A stretch of 64,000 nt of DNA, from contig NZ_JAPWGL010000002.1 in the NCBI RefSeq assembly GCF_027213645.1, forward strand, positions 372,001 to 436,000, read 5' to 3'. The stretch is from Pedobacter rhodius. GTDB taxonomy: Bacteria; Bacteroidota; Bacteroidia; Sphingobacteriales; Sphingobacteriaceae. The notes under the pieces are model-generated. The model was not told the DNA's origin, searched no databases, and saw only the letters and a list, made by a program, of their open reading frames with translations. The position numbers were made by a program, and so were the translations under genes. Below are positions 61,248 through 64,000 of the stretch, one piece after another. The first letter of the stretch is position 1; each line of letters opens with the position of its first letter.

Positions 61248-62594
61248 ATGAACTTAACATCACTACAAGCTATTTCACCAGTTGATGGTCGTTACAGAAA
61301 AACAACCGAAGGTTTAGCCGCTTACTTTTCAGAAGAGGCTTTGATAAAATATCGTGTTTTTGTAGAAATAGAATACTTTATCGCCCTTTGCGAAATTAAT
61401 TTGCCTGGTCTGGAAAAGTTCGATAAAAACCTTTTTGCTGAGTTGAGAAAAATTCATCAGCATTTTTCAGAAGCTGATGCACTGGAAATTAAGGAAACAG
61501 AGAAAGTAACCAACCATGATGTTAAAGCTGTTGAATATTTTATAAAAAGCAAATTCGATGCTTTAGCTCTTAACGATTATAAGGAATTCATTCACTTTGG
61601 GCTAACATCGCAAGATATAAATAATACAGCCATCCCCTATTCAATAAAGCTGGCTTTAAATGAAAGTTACTATCCGGCAGTTGCCTCATTAATCGAAAAA
61701 ATTAATGCATTGGCTGTTGAATGGGCAGAAATTCCTATGCTGGCACATACGCATGGCCAGCCAGCCTCTCCAACCAAATTGGGCAAGGAGTTTTTAGTAT
61801 TTGCCGAACGACTTAGTATCCAGTTGGAAAGTTTGAAAGCGATTCCGAACAGTGCAAAATTTGGGGGTGCAACAGGAAATTTCAATGCGCATCACATCGC
61901 CTATCCCCAGGTTAACTGGGTTGATTTTTCTAATAAATTTGTGAATGAAACTTTAGGCTTAACAAGGGCACAACATACCACTCAAATTGAACATTACGAC
62001 CAGTTTGCCGCACAATGCGATGCATTGAAACGCATTAACAACATCATTATCGATTTAGACAGAGATATCTGGACTTACATCTCTAAAAATTATTTCAAAC
62101 AGAAAATTAAGGCAGGGGAAATCGGTTCTTCGGCAATGCCACACAAGGTTAACCCGATTGATTTTGAAAATGCGGAAGGAAATGCAGGAATTGCCAATGC
62201 ATTATTTGAGTTTTTTGCAGCTAAACTTCCTATTTCCCGTTTACAAAGAGATTTAACCGACTCTACAGTTTTGAGAAATGTTGGTGTTCCATTTGGTCAT
62301 ACTTTAATCGCGATAAATGCTACATTACGTGGTTTAAATAAAATTTTATTAAACGAAGCAGCTTTACATGCAGATTTAGATGATAACTGGGCGGTTGTTG
62401 CAGAAGCCATTCAAACGGTATTGCGACGGGAAAATTATCCAAACCCGTATGAGGCCTTAAAAGAGCTAACAAGAACGAATTCAAAAATCAATGCAGCAAG
62501 CATTGCTGAATTTATTGAGGGTTTGGCGGTTTCTGAATCCATCAAAGTCCAGTTAAGAACCATTACCCCATTTAACTACACCGGCGTTTTTTAG
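61248..62594 (+). CDS. purB: Adenylosuccinate lyase
   Basis: Cleaves SAICAR and adenylosuccinate in purine synthesis. The 448-residue protein has the fumarase-superfamily signature SSAMPHKVNPIDFENAEGN with the flexible catalytic loop, HFGLTSQDINNTA, and AHTHGQPASPTKLGKE. It begins MNLTSLQAISPVDGRY, as in the long E. coli-type PurB. TAAATTTG at 61218-61225 is a probable -7 element. Confidence 0.96.
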   Translation: MNLTSLQAISPVDGRYRKTTEGLAAYFSEEALIKYRVFVEIEYFIALCEINLPGLEKFDKNLFAELRKIHQHFSEADALEIKETEKVTNHDVKAVEYFIKSKFDALALNDYKEFIHFGLTSQDINNTAIPYSIKLALNESYYPAVASLIEKINALAVEWAEIPMLAHTHGQPASPTKLGKEFLVFAERLSIQLESLKAIPNSAKFGGATGNFNAHHIAYPQVNWVDFSNKFVNETLGLTRAQHTTQIEHYDQFAAQCDALKRINNIIIDLDRDIWTYISKNYFKQKIKAGEIGSSAMPHKVNPIDFENAEGNAGIANALFEFFAAKLPISRLQRDLTDSTVLRNVGVPFGHTLIAINATLRGLNKILLNEAALHADLDDNWAVVAEAIQTVLRRENYPNPYEALKELTRTNSKINAASIAEFIEGLAVSESIKVQLRTITPFNYTGVF

Positions 62595-62680
62595 TCAATT
62601 AAATTGACGCTAAACAGACAGCCTGTAAAAGCTTTATTAATCAGTATTTGTTAATTTTGTTTATTCTAATTGATTAAGAC

Positions 62681-63232
62681 ATGACCATTAACGTATATAC
62701 AGAACAAACGCCTAACCCGGCAACCATGAAATTCATGGTTAATAAGTTATTAATTAACGGAAGTGAAGATTTTGCGACAAAAGAAAGTGCGGAACATTCA
62801 CCTTTCGCTAAAGAGCTATTCAAATTTAATTTTGTTTCGGGAGTGTTTTTCGCCAGTAATTTCGTTACGATTACCAAAACCGATGACACTGACTGGGCGG
62901 ACGTTGAAGCTATTTTAAAAGAATTTGTAAAAGGCGCCGTTGAATCTGAATTAAAAATTAAAGAAGCAACAGCCGAGGAAGCACCTGCTTTTGAAGGTTC
63001 GGAAACTGAAATTAAGATTCAGCAAATTTTGCACGATTATGTTCGTCCTGCTGTTGAACAAGATGGCGGTGCTATAACTTATAAATCTTTTGATGAAGGC
63101 GTAGTAACTGTGGAACTTCGTGGTTCTTGCAGTGGCTGCCCATCGTCTACCATTACATTAAAATCAGGCATTCAGAATTTATTACAAAGAATGGTTCCTG
63201 AAGTTACTGAAGTCGTTTCGGAAGCTTTGTAA
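62681..63232 (+). CDS. Nfu-type iron-sulfur scaffold/carrier protein
   Basis: A 183-residue two-domain protein. The Nfu N-domain is visible in YTEQTPNPATMKFMVNK and FASNFVTITKTDDTDW. The NifU-like C-domain is VRPAVEQDGGAITY followed by LRGSCSGCPSSTITLKSGI, whose CxxC holds a [4Fe-4S] cluster. It carries clusters to apo-proteins. TAATTTTG at 62652-62659 is a possible -7 element. Followed by a strong terminator. Confidence 0.93.
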   Translation: MTINVYTEQTPNPATMKFMVNKLLINGSEDFATKESAEHSPFAKELFKFNFVSGVFFASNFVTITKTDDTDWADVEAILKEFVKGAVESELKIKEATAEEAPAFEGSETEIKIQQILHDYVRPAVEQDGGAITYKSFDEGVVTVELRGSCSGCPSSTITLKSGIQNLLQRMVPEVTEVVSEAL

Positions 63233-63249
63233 TTTTACATTTTAAAATA

Positions 63250-63279
63250 AATAGCCCGCTCATCAGCGGGCTATTTTTG
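63250..63279 (+). terminator. Terminator of the Nfu gene
   Basis: AATAGCCCGCT (63250-63260) and AGCGGGCTATT (63265-63275) form an 11-bp stem followed by T. Confidence 0.9.
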
Positions 63280-63478
63280 TATTATGTCGATTTATTTTTT
63301 TGTGGATGATGTAATTTTGTTCTCCCGCAGATTACAGGGATTAGGCAGAATCATCTTTACTGATCAAGCCTTATAACCACGAAATTCCAGTATTAAGCTT
63401 TTTAAGATTCACGCCTGCGCGAGAATGACGACTTTTGAATTAGCAACTATGCGATACCGATCTACAGAGAAAGCAAAA

Positions 63479-64000
63479 TCAGTTGAAATGCCTCTTGATC
63501 GCTTCCAGCATTTCATTCGTTAATTTGCCGTTTGTCGCCAGGATTTCCCTTTTTGTAAAATAATCATTTCCGCCTGAGAAATCGAAAACTGCTCCCCCGG
63601 CTTGCTGAACAATGAAACAGCCTGCAGCAAAATCCCATTGCTGTAGGTTATATTCAAAAAAAGCATCGAAGCGGCCACAAGCGGTATAAACTAAATCTAT
63701 TGCGGCTGCACCAATGCGACGAACGCCATGACTTTTCTGCATCATTTCTTCCAATAATTTTAAATATTGGGGTTGTTTATCAAACTGATAGTATGGAAAA
63801 CCCGTAGCCAATAAACTCGATTTAAGATCCGGATTTACAGAAACCTGAATTTCCTTTTTATTTAGAAAAGCTTTACCGCCTTTGTAAGCATAAAACATTT
63901 CACCCCGGTTTAACTCGTAAACAATGCCCAAAACCGGTAATCCGTCTTCATAAAGCGCGACACTAATGCCGTATGCAGGGATTCCATGAATAAAATTGGT
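63479..64000 (-). CDS. Inositol monophosphatase-family protein, N-terminus cut by window edge
   Basis: The frame is open to the right edge; 173 residues are visible. The first visible residues TNFIHGIPAYGISVALYEDG continue the family DGTTNF metal-binding motif, which is split by the edge. WDFAAGCFIVQQAGGAVFDF carries the second metal aspartate. Homologues dephosphorylate inositol phosphates, PAP or related compounds (IMPase/CysQ/SuhB group). The upstream metal sites cannot be checked here. Confidence 0.9.
   Translation of the reverse strand, partial: TNFIHGIPAYGISVALYEDGLPVLGIVYELNRGEMFYAYKGGKAFLNKKEIQVSVNPDLKSSLLATGFPYYQFDKQPQYLKLLEEMMQKSHGVRRIGAAAIDLVYTACGRFDAFFEYNLQQWDFAAGCFIVQQAGGAVFDFSGGNDYFTKREILATNGKLTNEMLEAIKRHFN

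Noticed and set aside
1..64000. CRISPR arrays, tRNA or rRNA genes, prophage, intact IS
   Set aside because: No regularly spaced repeats, cloverleaf-like GC-rich blocks, integrase, phage structural or transposase genes were seen.

Overview
The window reads as chromosomal DNA of a Bacteroidota bacterium, most like Sphingobacteriaceae and probably Pedobacter or a close relative. The evidence is the low GC content, a SusC/SusD pair, TANNTTTG-type -7 promoter elements, weak Shine-Dalgarno signals, many lipoproteins, and family choices such as DUF4296, DUF4890, DUF4142, DUF5689, an Nfu protein and a GOB-like B3 metallo-beta-lactamase. No rRNA, tRNA, CRISPR array, prophage or intact insertion sequence was seen. 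Both window ends cut genes: a small GNAT-like protein at the left and an inositol-monophosphatase family protein at the right.

Layout. 1-16 kb holds a secreted oxidoreductase, a PAP2 phosphatase, an ECF sigma factor, a HAD hydrolase, a PAS histidine kinase, PPK2, PBP1A, a very large metallopeptidase/propeller/barrel protein and a GOB-like metallo-beta-lactamase. 15-19 kb holds a LexA-like S24 regulator divergent from a degenerate GIY-YIG protein, with an ACTAA-N5-TTAGT palindrome in front of each, and then bioF-bioD. 18.7-28.3 kb is one long minus-strand SusC/SusD/DUF5689 locus whose enzymes are phosphoesterases and esterases rather than glycosidases. 30-38.4 kb holds a polyphosphate-glucokinase-like gene leading an oxidative pentose phosphate operon (gnd-zwf-pgl), facing ppk1-ppx. 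With the PPK2 at 7 kb, this window carries most of the cell's polyphosphate economy.

38-57 kb is mainly housekeeping: a histone-H1-like protein, YajQ, a subtilase, a PaoABC-like periplasmic molybdenum aldehyde oxidoreductase, YceH, an oxoacid CoA-transferase, a soluble-GDH-like lipoprotein, MutS2, YggS, a SSAT-like acetyltransferase, aspartate kinase, a SAM methyltransferase, a cold-shock protein and a 1-Cys peroxiredoxin. A 54-residue cysteine-rich gene at 49159 has a textbook Bacteroidetes promoter almost touching its start codon.

The most interesting system is at 58.3-61.1 kb. An ECF sigma factor is co-transcribed with a membrane protein that fuses an anti-sigma-like cytoplasmic segment to a periplasmic trypsin-like protease. 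Diverging from it are three tandem near-identical small Thr/Asp-rich lipoproteins. All three lipoprotein genes and the sigma operon (twice) carry the same bipartite promoter, GGGTTAC followed 22 nt later by G[CT]AT[TA]AA. This looks like a self-contained, autoregulated envelope-stress regulon. purB, an Nfu scaffold and the partial IMPase gene close the window.
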